A stretch of DNA of 64,000 bases from Ricinus communis (lineage: Eukaryota; Streptophyta; Magnoliopsida; Malpighiales; Euphorbiaceae). The stretch spans positions 13,206,001 to 13,270,000 of the forward strand of contig NC_063257.1 of the NCBI RefSeq assembly GCF_019578655.1, read 5' to 3'. Within the stretch, counting starts at the first letter, position 1; each line of letters begins with the position of its first letter. A model generated the notes under the pieces. It searched no databases, was not told the origin of the DNA, and saw only the letters and a list, made by a program, of their open reading frames with translations. A program made the position numbers and the translations under genes. Shown here piece after piece: positions 46,836 through 58,890 of this stretch.

Positions 46836-47583
46836 TGGCTTTAGAGAAGCTATTTCAAATTGCATGTTAATTGATCTTCCTCTTAATGGTTACCAGTTTA
46901 CTTGGATTCATGGTAAAGGAACTCCAACTTGTGTGGAAGAGTGCCTTGACCGGGCGATGCTGAGTATGATTTGGAATAATTTTTTCCTATGGCTAGATTG
47001 AATATCATGATTGCTGCTTCTTCTGATCACACACCTATTCAGGTGCTGCTTTCTGAGGAGACTCGTTCACGTCATTAAGTCTAGGTTTCGTTTTAAAAAT
47101 AGATGGCTACATGAAGCGGGACTTAGTGTTGCGGTTCTTAATAGTTCGAATGAGTCAATGACTGAATCACTTTTGACACGTTTGGAAAACTGTTCACGGG
47201 CTCTTTCAGTTTGGGGACTTAACTTGCATAAGGATATTAAGTAGAGAATTCTGGACTGTAAAAATAACTCGTGACGGCTTCAAAACCCGTATTCTTCTGC
47301 GGATGTTACTGATTTTTTTATTTTATCAAAAACATTATGGTGATTTGCTTTTGCAGGAGGAAGATTTCTGGAAGCAAAGAGTAAAGTGTTCCTGGTTAGA
47401 GGGTGGAGATATGAATTCCAAATATTAGCAAATAAAAAAAGCAAATAAAATTAGTAGTCTTCTAGATGATGCAGGCAATTTGGTGGAAGCGCAAGAGGAA
47501 TTATGTTTTGTGGCTTACATTATTCTCAAGCACTTTTTGTTCCTGATAATAATCAAACTATTCAGCTTTCATTTGATGTCAAC
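46836..47583 (+). pseudogene. LINE piece 3: end of endonuclease and linker
   Basis: Continues as REAISNCMLIDLPLNGYQFTW and EECLDRAMLS, then FRFKNRWL and a degenerate linker with several stops. These are the last part of the L1 endonuclease and the region leading to reverse transcriptase. It is cut at tcaac/tgttgg by copia element 2. Confidence 0.85.
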
Positions 47584-47810
47584 TGTTGGCGTGAGCTGTG
47601 TTTCCTATCTCAGTAGAGTGATTGTAGGAAAAAAATAGTGTAATTCCATTAGTTTAGGATAATTCATTGTATATTCCTTATTATGATATTGTGGTTGATA
47701 TTAGCCATATATAGAATGTTCAACAACCACTGTACTGTATATATAAACCTGTACAGTGTTCAATAAAAAAATATAATTATTCTCTCCCTAAACTTTTCTT
47801 CTTTATAACA
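47584..47810 (+). repeat. copia 2, 5' LTR
   Basis: tgttggcgtgagctg ... ctttataaca, with TATA-like tatatataaacc at ~47736-47747. Confidence 0.9.
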
Positions 47811-47878
47811 TGGTACCAGAGCAATGATCCAAACACCTAAGGATTTACCAGACCTGAAATGAAAATAAATCTGAAACC

Positions 47879-50800
47879 ATGACAGAACCAAGTAATACTT
47901 CAGAGCATAAGATGTATGGTGCAAACCCCACTGCCACCGTTCTTGAAGACTTGATTCGAGTTTTGATCCAAACTCAAACCCAAAATCAGACAACAATATA
48001 TGACGTTTCCGCTGCATAGATTGGCATGAAACTAGATGGATCAAACTATGCTTTATGGTCCCAAGTTATTTAGATGTACATCTCTGGAAAAGCTAAACTA
48101 GGATACATTAATGGAGACTTTCCATAGCCAGAATCAACCGATCCTGGTTTCAGAAAGTGGCGCACCGAGAATGCAATAGTGAAGGGATGGTTAATCAACT
48201 CCATGGACCCATCACTTGTTGGTAACTACATCCGCTTTCCTACGGTAAAATAGGTATGGGATTCAATTGCTACTACCTATTTCGATGGAACTGACACTTC
48301 TCAAGTGTATGATTTGAAAAGACGAGTGACTAGAATGAAACAAGCTAGAGGATCTATTGAATCTTATTATAACGGTCTTCAAGGATTATGGAGGGAAATT
48401 GATTTTCGCCGCCCAAATCCAATGTAGTGTGCAGGTAACATAAAAAATACAATTCGATATTGCAAGAAGACAGAGTCTATACCTTCCTTGATGGCTTAGA
48501 TGACAGACTAGACAAGATTCAGAGTGACGTCCTCCAAATAAAACCATTCCCTACCGTTAAACAAGCATATGCTCATGTTAGAAGAGAGGATATAAGACAA
48601 GCAGTAATGTTACAAGGCACTGAAACAACCACAGGCGCTATTATGGCATCAAAAGGTAACAAGGGAGGACATCGACTAACACTCCAATTGTCAAAAACAA
48701 GAGGTTCATCCACTACCGATGGAAAACCAAATGCAGGATCAAAACCTAAAGGACACCTAGAGGAAGGAGGCTGCACACATTGTGGCGACATGAAACATAC
48801 ACGTGACACTTGCTTTAAGTTACATGGGTCTCCTGAATGGTGAAATGAACTCAAGGCACGTAAAAAACGAGAGGTCAGTAGTGGCACGAGGCGAGTAGCT
48901 TTAGTACATGCAAAATCCCAGTTATCTCTCATTTTAGAATTTGTCCCCATGAATGAGAATACCACTACCACATATCACGGTAATTTACTGAACAAAAACA
49001 ATGGTTATGCTCCGTTAACTCCTAACCAAGGTGATTGTAGTAAATGGATAATAGACTCGGGTGCATCTGACCATATGACACTTTGTTCAAATGACTTCAT
49101 TGAGATCACAGAAGCTAAACGAACCAATGTAGAGAATGCCAATGGAGAAACTTACGCGGTTACTGGAGCTGGAACTGTAGCTTTATCTCCCTCCCTATCC
49201 TTGTCAAATACTCTACTCGTTCCATCTCTTGCACACAAACTGATGTCTGTTGGTCAAGTTACTAAAGAACTTAATTGTGTTGCTATGATTTATCCTACTT
49301 TTTGTCTTCTCTGGGCTATTCGCACCAAGAAGATCATTGGGCGTGAAATACTAAGCGAGAGGGGTTATATTACATGGATGACTTCAGCTCAGGACATGCT
49401 AACATCATATATCATTCGAGTAATGCAAAGGAGCAACAGATTTGGTTATGGCACCGTCGCTTAGGACACCCATCCTTTAGTTACATGAAACATTTGTTAC
49501 CAGATTTGTTATTCAGTTCTCATAATTCAGATTTGAAGTATGATAATTGTATCCTAGCTAAAAGTCATCGTGTATCATTTCCGAATAACTCAAATAAAAA
49601 CACTATCCATTTTTCGTTAATTCACTATGATATTTGGGGACCTTCCCCAGTTACTACTGCACTTGGTTACCGAAGGTTTGTGACTTTTATGGACGATTGT
49701 ACGAGCATGATTTGGCTATACATGTTAAAACATAAAGATGAAGTATTTGGTGTGTTCAAAGCATTTCATGAGCTGATTGGGAATCTACTCGGTGAATTTA
49801 CAAATCCTTCGATCTGATAATGGGGTGAATATGTCAATCATATTTTTAGAGAGTACTTTCAACAAAATGGCCTTCTCCATGGAACTTCATGCGCACAAAT
49901 GCCACAATAAAATGGTATCACTGAGCGGAAGAATAGATATATACTGGAAACTGCTCGCTCCTTACTCATTGAAGCAAATATGCCTAATAAATATTAGGCG
50001 GATGCAGTAATCACATCAGTTTATTTGTTAAACAAAATGCCCTCAAAGGTGCTGAACTTCAAGACCCCATTATAGGTTCTATCCACTCATTTTCTGTTAC
50101 CTTCTATTATGTTACTTCCTCCACACATATTTGGTTGTGTTGCTTTTGTTTATCTCCACAAAAATCAACGCACTAAGCTTGATCCCTGTGCCATTCGTTG
50201 TGTTTTTTTGGGATCTACTGCACAGAAAAAGTGCTACCATTGCTATAATCCTATCACCAAACGTTCATATGTTACTATGGATGTAACCTTTTGGAGACTG
50301 AACATTTCTTTTCTAAACCTATATCAGATTCTACTCTTCAGGGGAATATGAGAAATGAAGAGCAGAATTGGTGCACAGATATTGAGCCCATAGAAATACC
50401 TAATACACTCATACTTGGAAACCAAGCCCAAGCCCAAGCCCAAGCCCAACAAACATATAACCTGACAAGTAGTGAAAATGAGAACACAGAGATTGTAGCT
50501 GATGGTGAAGTAGAAACTCTAAAGGATAATAATTCTGAACCTAAAACTACTTTTGAAGGAACCCCTCTCTCTACTGTACATGACACCTATGATCTCGCGA
50601 ATAATCCTGAGGTAAGCTCTTCTATAACATCAAACAATCAATCTTTTAGTACTCCTGGTTACAAATTACCTTACAGGAACAATCGAGGTAACCCTCTAAC
50701 ACGATATTCATCGGATATTAAGGGACAAAAATCAAAGCATCCAATTGTAAACTATGTAAGTACCCAAAGACTATCTGAGCCTTTGTGATGAATTTTTCTT

Positions 50801-52347
50801 CTACTAGTGTCCCATGTGGAGTGTCTGAAGCCTTGATTGATCCAAAATGGACTAGAGCAATCAAAGAAGAAATGGGACTGCTACAGAAAAATCAGATATG
50901 GGACCTGGTCCCTTTACTGGAAGGTAAGAAACTGATTGGGTGTAAATGGGTATTCTCTATTAAATATAAAGCAGATGGAGCCATCGAAAGATATAAGGCA
51001 TGGCTTGTGGTGAAGGGATATACGCAAATGTATGGGATAGACTATCAAGAAAATTTTTCTCCAGTTGCAAAGCTAAATACAGTCAAAGTCCTATTATCAC
51101 TAGTAGCGAATCTAGATTGGCCGTTACATCAATTTGACGTAAAGAATGCATTCCTCCATGGTGACCTAGAGGAAGAGGTGTATATGGATATTCTACCGGG
51201 ATATACTGTATCATCAAATGATAAATATGTTTGCAGGTTTCAACGAGCATTATATGGTTTAAAGCAATTGCCACGAGCTTGGTTTGGACGATTCAGCATA
51301 GCTATGAAAAGAAACGGCTTCAAACAAAGTGATTCTGATCATGTACGCTTTTCTTAAAACACCAACGAGGAAAGGTGGCAGCATTAATTATTTATATGGA
51401 TGACATGATTATTACAGGAAATGACATGGAAGCAATTTCTACACTTTAGAAGCAATTGGCTACAAAATTTAAAATGAAGAGCTTAGGGGAACTTAAGTAC
51501 GTTCTTGGCATTGAGGTGGCCAGATCAAAGCGTGGTATATTCCTTTATCAAAGAAAGTATATTCTAGATTATTGGTTGAAGTTGGGTTACTTGATTGCAA
51601 ACCAGCCGACACACCTATGGTTTAAAATCACAGACTTGGAGAACATCTAGATCATGCTCCAACTAATAAAGAAAGATACCAAAGGATAGTGGGTAAGCTT
51701 ATTTACTTGTCACACACTCGGCCTGATATAGCATATGCGATTAGTGTGGTCAGCCAGTTTATGCACTCCCCTCTAAAGAACATATGAACGCAGCAATAAG
51801 AATACTTGGTTACTTAAAATCTGCCCTGGGAAGAGGAGTTCTATTCTCCAAAAATATCACCTTGACATTAATGGTTACATGGATGCAGATTGGGCAGGGA
51901 ATCTTCTTGGTAGGAAGTCCACATCAGGATACTTCATATTTATTTATGGAAATTTGGTGACTTGGAGGAGTAAGAAACAAAAAGTTGTGGCCTTATCCAG
52001 TGTTGAAGCAGAATTCAGACGTATGGCAAAAGGACTTTGTGAACTTCTATGGCTCAAAAGGTTGCTGACAGAATTTGGCTTTGCTCCCAAATCAGAAATG
52101 AAGTTGTTCTGTGATAATAAGGCAGACATAGATATTTCTCATAATCCCATACAACATGACTGCACAAAGCACATTGAAGTGGATCGACATTTCATTAAAC
52201 AAAACCTTAAAGAAAAAAATGATTCAATTCTTTTTTGTTAAATCTGAACATCAGTTAGCAAACATCCTTACCAAGGCTGTTTCAAGTAAAAGTTTTCACA
52301 ACTCACTTGACAAGTTGGGTATTCAAGATATCTTTGCACCAACTTGA
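47879..52347 (+). pseudogene. copia 2 gag-pol polyprotein (multiply broken)
   Basis: Starts at the ATG 47879 (MTEPSNTSEHKMYG). Gag (UBN2-like) has internal stops at ~48018, 48073, 48127 and 48253. The zinc knuckle is CTHCGDMKHTRDTC (~48773-48814), a spaced CCHC with K in place of the usual glycine. PR: WIIDSGASDHMT (~49044-49080). INT: WLWHRRLGHPSFSY (~49445-49485), then LRSDNG; the E region is degraded near 49915. A (GCCCAA)n run at ~50425-50450 encodes Ala-Gln repeats in the INT-RT linker. RT: FDVKNAFLHGDLEEEVYM (~51134-51187), IYMDDMIITGND (~51391-51426, YMDD). RNase H: DADWAGN and SVEAEFRRMAKG (51879-52241). Its many stops make it dead. Confidence 0.9.
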
Positions 52348-52354
52348 GGGGGAG

Positions 52355-52583
52355 TGTTGGCATGAGCCATGTTTCCTATCTAAGTAGAGTGATTATAGGA
52401 AAAAAAAAAATCGTGTAATTCCATTAGTTTAGGAAAATTCATTTTACATTTCTTATTATGAGATTGTGGTTGATGTTAACCATATATACAATGCTCAACA
52501 ATCACTGTACTGTAGATATAAACTCGTACAGTGTTTAATAAAAAAATATAATTATTTCTCTCCCTAAACTCTTCTTTATAACA
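52355..52583 (+). repeat. copia 2, 3' LTR
   Basis: tgttggcatgagcc ... ctttataaca, directly after the polypurine tract. Confidence 0.9.
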
Positions 52584-52588
52584 TCAAC

Positions 52589-54073
52589 ATGGTACTTGAC
52601 GAAGATAATGCTGCTTTAATTGCTCCAATAACGGAAGATGAGTTTCGAAGAGCCATTTTTCAGATGCATCCTGACAAGGGACTAGACGGTTTTAATTCAG
52701 CATTTTATCAGCGCTTTTGGGGTAATGTCGGTAAAGATATTTTTAATGCTTGCTCTCATTGGCTTTCTGCCGGTGCATTTCCTCCTAAATTAAATGCAAC
52801 TAATATTGTGTTGATCCCTAAATGTGACTCACCTGAAATGATGAAAGATTCGAGACCTATTGCGTTATGCAATGTTGTCTACAAAATTGTGGAGGTTGAA
52901 AGGGGGTATTGTCCAAAGTTATTTCTAATTCACAATCTGTTTTTGTCCCTAGGCGTTCTATTACTGATAATGTTTTAATTGCTTCTGAAGTTATTCATTG
53001 TATGAAGACAAAAATAAAAGGGAAGAAAGGAAATGTAGCTCCGAAAATTGATATAAAGTCTATGATAGAGTTAGTTGGGATTATTTAGAGGCTATGCTTA
53101 TTAAAATGGGTTGTGCTTCTCAATTTATTACGTGGTTGAAGATGTGCGTGAAATCTGTTTCTTACTCTGTGCTAATAAATGGTGAGGAGGTTGGTCCAAT
53201 TGTCCCGAAGAGAGGGTTGCGGCAAGGTGATCCGTTGTCTCCTTATTTATTTATTATTTGAACAGAGGGTTAATCTGCTATGATGTGTAGGGCTGAGTTA
53301 CAGGGTAGTTTACAAGGGTGTAGAGCGGCTCTTAGCACTTTCCATCTATTTTTTGTAGATGACAGTTTCTTTTTCTTCAATGCTACTAAAGAGGAATGTC
53401 TTTTGATTGAAGATATTTTGTTGGATTATAAGAGGCCTTCAGATCAAGTCTGAGATCTTTCGTAGTAATAATGTTTTTGAAGATTCTAAATGTTGTCTCT
53501 CTTCAATTTTGGGCGTCTCTAATCCATTGAATACTAGAAGATATCCGGGTCTTCCTTCTTTGGCAGGCAAAAATAAAAAAAGTTGTCTTTAGCTTTCTTC
53601 GAGATAGGCCTTGGTGTATTTTACATGGTTGGAATGTTAAAATGTTATCTTAGGCGGGTAAAAGTAGTTTTATTAAAGTCAGTTGCACAAGCAATTCTTT
53701 CTTACACTATGAGTGTTTTTTTGCTTCCTGTTTCTCTTTCTCAAGGGTTAGAGAGAATGATGAATTCTTTCTAGTGGGGTACGAAGGAAGGGGATGGGCG
53801 TAGGAATCATTGGTTATGTTGGGAGAGGATGTGTGTTCGTAAAGATGAAGAGGGGTTAGGATTTCGAGACCTAAGTAAGTTTAACCTAGCAATGCTCGGC
53901 AAACAGGTATGGAGTTTAATCTCTAAACCATGTACTCTTGTTAGATATTTCCCGAGAGGGGACTTCTTTTTATGCTTCATTAGGGCATAATCCAACTAAT
54001 ACTTGGCGAGGTATATGGTCTTCTCAATCCATTCTGAAAGAGGAGTGTCGATAGAGGGTATGAGATGGGTCTT
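52589..54073 (+). pseudogene. LINE piece 4: reverse transcriptase
   Basis: The non-LTR RT begins with ITEDEFRRAIFQMHPDKGLDG (conserved start of the L1 RT domain), then NIVLIPKC, DSRPIALCNVVYKI (52589-52978). After a frameshift it shows [29 protein letters not shown] (~53214-53260) and FHLFFVDDSFFF (~53340-53376, with the FxDD catalytic pair as FVDD). Later fragments are LGHNPTNTWRGIW and SQSILKEE (~53980-54045), the start of the C-terminal region. Many stops. It is cut at gtctt (54069-54073) by copia element 3. Confidence 0.9.
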
Positions 54074-54416
54074 TGTGAAAAAACAGTTGAATATTAATCT
54101 ATGATGATTTATTGATATGAATTCTGAGATTATTGAGCATGTGTGATCTGTTATATACATGTATACTTGCAACGGTTCTTTTGCTATCTATGATCCTATT
54201 CTAACGTTCCTTTCTAGCTTGGGAAGGGTGGAAGTGACCTTTCTTCCTTAGGGAAGAAACGTTGCTCATTTTCCCTATTTTTGATGCCTGTGATGATCTG
54301 GTTGCCTGTGATGATCCAGTCTGAGGCCATGACCAACAGTCTTTGTCTGTTGGTTCTTCCTGGAGGTCTTGGACTGTTGGTCCTTGCTGGTTGTGCTTTG
54401 GTCTTGTTCCTCAACA
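54074..54416 (-). repeat. copia 3, 3' LTR
   Basis: 343 bp. The half next to the LINE is nearly identical to the 5' LTR; the other half differs by many small deletions and insertions. Confidence 0.9.
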
Positions 54417-57400
54417 CTCCCCCTCAAGGTGGGTTCAAATAAATTAATGGAACCCATCTTGGTGAGAAGCCTATGATGATGAGATTTGTCTAGAGCCTTA
54501 GTAAAGATATCTGCCAATTGTTCATTGCTCCTGATGAATGGAGTTTCAATTTCTCCAAATTGAAACTTTTCCCTTATAAAGTGACAATCTACTTCGATGT
54601 GTTTAGTACGCTCGTGAAAAATGGGGTTTGAGGCAATATGTCTTGCTGCTTGATTATCACAATACATCTTTATTAGTTCTTTGATCTTAATCCCCATATC
54701 TGTAAGAACTTGCTTGATCCATATTAATTCGCTGGCTGTTGATGCCATTTCTTTGTATTCTGCCTCTGCACTGGATCTGGCAGTTATAGTTTGTTTCTTG
54801 CTTTTCCAAGTTACTAGATTGCCACCCACAAATGTCTGAGCGATTGATTTCACCCCCGCATTAGAAAAACCAATAATATCATTTGAACTGTTATTTTTCA
54901 TCCAAATCCCTTGACCAGGAGTCCCCTTGAGATACCTAAGGATCCTATTGATGGCATCTAAATGACTAGTACGAGGTGCATGCATGAACTGACTTACCAC
55001 ACCTACAGCGTAGGTGATGTCGTCCGTCACCGAGATAGATTAGTTTCCCTACTAGTCGTTGATAGTGCCCTATATTGTCTAAGGGATTGTCGTCTTCAAG
55101 GTTAAGTTTAACTTTAGTCTCCATTGGTGAATCTACAGGTTTTACTCCTAGTTTCTCTGTTTCTTTTAATAGATCAAGGACGTACTTTCTTTGGGACAGA
55201 AATAGACCTTTATGGGATTTGGCTATTTCTATTCCAAAAAAGTAGGACAGTTGTCCGAGATCTTTGATGTCAAATTCCTCTTTTAATTTTCGTTTTACTT
55301 CCTCAATTTCTTCATTATTGGTGCCTGTTATGATAATATCGTCAACATAAATGAGAATAATGATGGTGCAGAAATGAGTATGTTTAACAAACATAGAAGA
55401 ATCGGATGCACTTTTAATGAAATTGAGTTTTAAAAGGAAAAGGCTTAGCTTGACATACCATGCTCTTGGAGATTGTTTCAATCCATAGATGGCCTTTTTT
55501 AGTTTACATACTATGGATTAGTTGGTGGTGGCCTCATAACCTGGGGGTGGAGTCATATATACCTCTTCTTCGAGAGTCCCTTGGAGGAAAGCATTTTTTA
55601 CATCCATTTGATATAGGCTCCATCCTGAGTTAGTAGCAACAGACAGTAAAATGCGAACGGTGCTCATTTTTGCTACAGGCGCAGAGGTTTCCTGATAGTC
55701 TACCCCATATGTTTGAGTAAACCCCTTTACTACCAATCTAGCCTTATATCGCTCAATTATTCCATCGTGTTTATATTTAATTTTATATACCCATTTGCAC
55801 CCAACAGGTTTTTTATTTTGTGGTAGAGGAACTAATGTCCAGGTGTCATTTTTTTCAAGGGCCTGTTAGCCTCGTAAAAGGAAGATGGCTCAGTATGGGA
55901 GATGAGTTTATCTAGGTAGTTCCTATATGAGTTGGATATGTTATGGTAGCTAGTGAAGCTTTGAATAGGATACATCACCTTGTGGGATACATAGTCCCTA
56001 AGTCTGACTGGTGGTCTAGAGGGTTTGGATGATCTGCGTGGGGCGACTTCTTCAACTAGTGATCTATCTCCCCCTGAAGAAGTGTCCTCGGGAATGGTAC
56101 TGACTCCCCCTGAAGGGTTGGCCTCGGGATTTGCTGCGGAAGCTATCTCCTCGCATGGCGGAAGTGGAAGGGCTGAGTTGTCAAAAGACAGAATTATCTG
56201 GAAATAACAAGGAGGACCCATGTGAGGGGTGAGGGTTAGTAAAATCAGGTGTACATTCATCAAAAGACACATCCCTAGAGGTATAGGTCTTGTGAGACCC
56301 GCCAACGGTCAGCTAGCACTTATATCCCTTTTTGTTGAAGAATACCCTAAGAATACTGCTTTGAGTAACTAGGTTCCAGTTTATGAGAACGCGTTTAACA
56401 TGAACAAAGGCGGTGCACCCAAAAACTCTAATGTACCCTAGTTCAATTTTTCTACCCTTTAGAATTTCAAGAGGACTCGGATTGTTGAGTTTTGGACTGG
56501 CAAGCAATGAGGGTAGGCAGGCGGCGGCTTTGGAGAGCATCGGACCAAAAAATTGTAGGATCGTTATTTTAAAAAAGTAAGGATCTAGTGACTTCAAAAG
56601 ATGACGATTTTCCTCTGCTGCAGACTCCATTTTGCTCGGAGTGTAAATGCGGTAGTTTGGTGCAAGATGCCTGTAGTGGAGAAAAATCGGAAAATTGTTT
56701 ATTGATATATTCAAGATTGCTATCGGATCTGAAGATCTTAATGTTGGTATTATATTGGTTTTGAATGAAGTTGTAGAAATTTTGAAAACAAGCGAAAACT
56801 TCATTTTCCTTTTGTAAATAAACCCACGAAGCGAGAGAAATCATCAATAAAGTGACAAGATAACGAAAATGATTCAGCAAGAGATCGGTGAGTCCCCGAA
56901 CATCGAGTGAATTAAGTCAAACATTTTGGTCGGAAGTGGTGAAGGATATCGAGGGCAATCTAGTATGCTTTGAAAATTTGCAAGTGTCATGACAACCGAA
57001 TTTATTTTTAGACAAAATAATTGATTTAAAACTTTATCGACGGATGCCCAAACCGCTTCATGAAGTAATATGTCGTGGTCAGAGATTTGGAGTGAAGGTA
57101 ATATAATCCATTTTCAAGATATCCTCACCAATCGTCTTCCGGGCAAGCGCGATCCGAAATATTACAAGATGGTGAAAATTACATTACAATTTAAAGAATG
57201 AGTTATTTTACCAATGATAATAAATTGGATGTAAAATTAGGTAATAAAAGAATGTCATGAATTGAATTAGTATTATGTAACAATTTTGAGGAGCCCTAGA
57301 CTGTTTGCGATCGTGTCGAGAGTCGGTAGGAACAAAATTGTGTAATTTTATTGAGTCCCAAGTCATGTGATCGGTTACACCGGAGTCAATAATCCATTTA

Positions 57401-58520
57401 GAAGATTTTTTATAATTTTGGGATACTAAACTTTGTCTGGGTTTCATAGAGTTGAGACAAAACGAAAAGCGATTCTGGGCGAGAGTAAATTGGTTGGTCA
57501 TCTCTGCTGAGTCGGAATTGGCCCGGGAGTTCTTGGCCGGGCCCGAGTGAAGTGAGCCATGCTCAAGTGGCAGCGAGGCAATTGGCCCCCAGACATTGGG
57601 GCCTGCCAATATGAATCGCGAGTCTCGGGTGGAGAGGACCCATGGGTTGTCGTCATCCCGAACCGAACACATCAACCACCACAGGTTGGGAGGCAGCGTT
57701 CAATACCACGCCCGCCAAAGAACTTTCCCTCTCGTAGTCTCTCCTTTCCTTCTCTCTCCTCCCGGGCGCCGTCGGACGGAGATGCGATGAAGATGCCGGC
57801 CGGAGGTGTGACCTTGCTTTTGCAATGGTCACTCTCGGCGGCCGCTGGTGTCGACGCCGCCCCTCCGTGAGCGAGAGGCACTTTTCTGCCTTGGCTCATT
57901 CATTGTTCCCATGTGGCTCCTCTCTGATATGATGGCGATGGATGTGAGGCTGGGATGTGATAACAATAGCACTTGCATGGCGAAGCTCGCCAACGCTGTA
58001 GCTCGAATCGAGCCCGCGCCGGGTAAGTGAACAGGTCCCGTCTGCCTCTCTGCTCTTGTCTTTGGAGTTGGTGTGAGGTGGGATCAGGAATGTGCGCGCC
58101 AGTCCCCCGCTTTACTTGAGATAATTCCCTGCTTCGGATTGAATATGTGCGCATAATTTTGTTTTGACTATATAATTTTTAACTTTTCCCATATGGCCTA
58201 TGATGATGCCTAACGGATGCAGCCTCGCAGCAATCGAGGCTCTAATCGTGTTGGTCGGGGACATGACCATGACCATATGGATGGTCGATTGCCCCGCCAA
58301 TCTTGATGCCTCGATCTCCCTCTTTGTGGGTTGATTGGGATCGATTGTGTCTCTTCTCGGGTCCCTGTAATAAATCCTAATTTTTACCGCCATCGAGGCC
58401 GATGTATCGCTCTCGACCATTGAAAGTAATTTTGATTGCCTATTAGTGTGATGTTGGTGAGTTTGGTAAGATCGTTTTGAGACATGATAAGAAATTTGAT
58501 CGATTGGATTTGAGATTGTG
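54417..58520 (-). pseudogene. copia 3 gag-pol polyprotein (broken)
   Basis: Reading downward: gag start MSQNDLTKLTNITLIGNQNY (~58500), then a badly scrambled gag. Protease WIIDSGVTDHMTWD is at ~57380-57420 (DSG intact). The integrase is recognisable in pieces (SWVYLQKENEVFACFQNFYN, ~56760-56830; NTNIKIFRSD; SEQNGV), with dense small deletions. The 3' half is much cleaner: [19 protein letters not shown] and [17 protein letters not shown] (55736-55518), IYVDDIIITG (~55335-55364), KHIEVDCHFI with RNase H ARSSAEAEYKEMAS (55030-54420). A frame change at ~55020 and a stop before KQSPRAW at ~55490 remain. Frames at 57208-58154 contain GC-rich sequence not recognisable as copia gag. Confidence 0.88.
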
Positions 58521-58559
58521 TGGGTAGGTGATGGCGGATCACCTCTGCCTTCGATACCA

Positions 58560-58890
58560 TGTGAATCTTGAATATTAATCTATGATGATTTATTGATATG
58601 AATTCTGAGATTATTGAGCATGTGTGATCTGTTATATACATGTATACTTGCAACGGTTCTTTTGCTATCTATGATCCTATTCTAACGTTTCTTTCTAGCT
58701 TGGGAATGGTGGAAGTGACCTTTCTTCCTTAGGGAAGAAAGGTTGCTCATTTTCCCTATTTTTGATGTCTGTGATGATCTGGTTGCCTGTGATGATCCGG
58801 TCGAGGCATGACCACAGATCTTTGTCTCCGTTGTTCTTCTTGGAAGTCTGTGGGTTGGTCCTCTGCTGTCTGTGGTCTTGTTCCTCAACA
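58560..58890 (-). repeat. copia 3, 5' LTR
   Basis: 331 bp, next to the primer-binding site. It carries several small deletions relative to the 3' LTR in the 58795-58885 part. Confidence 0.9.

Larger units (their letters stand above)
47584..52583 (+). mobile_element. Ty1/copia element 2, 5.0 kb, inserted in the LINE
   Basis: LTRs at 47584-47810 and 52355-52583 (TGTTGG...ATAACA; roughly 20-25 differences by eye, more than copia 1). The primer-binding site tggtaccagagcaatg is at 47811 and the polypurine tract gagggggagtg at ~52346-52354. The perfect 5-bp target duplication tcaac lies at 47579-47583 and 52584-52588. Confidence 0.93.
54074..58890 (-). mobile_element. Ty1/copia element 3, 4.8 kb, minus strand, inserted in the LINE
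   Basis: LTRs at 58560-58890 (5') and 54074-54416 (3'). Ends are tgttgaggaac...ttcaca on the minus strand. The primer-binding site tggtatcgaaggcag lies next to the 5' LTR (58559 downward) and the polypurine tract ttgagggggag at ~54417-54427 (minus sense). The perfect 5-bp duplication gtctt lies at 54069-54073 and 58891-58895. It is opposite in direction to copia 1 and 2. Confidence 0.93.

Noticed and set aside
57208..58420. Overlapping frames on both strands in the GC-rich part of copia 3
   Set aside because: They fall in the damaged gag/protease region; only the protease motif is recognisable, and the other frames have no family match.
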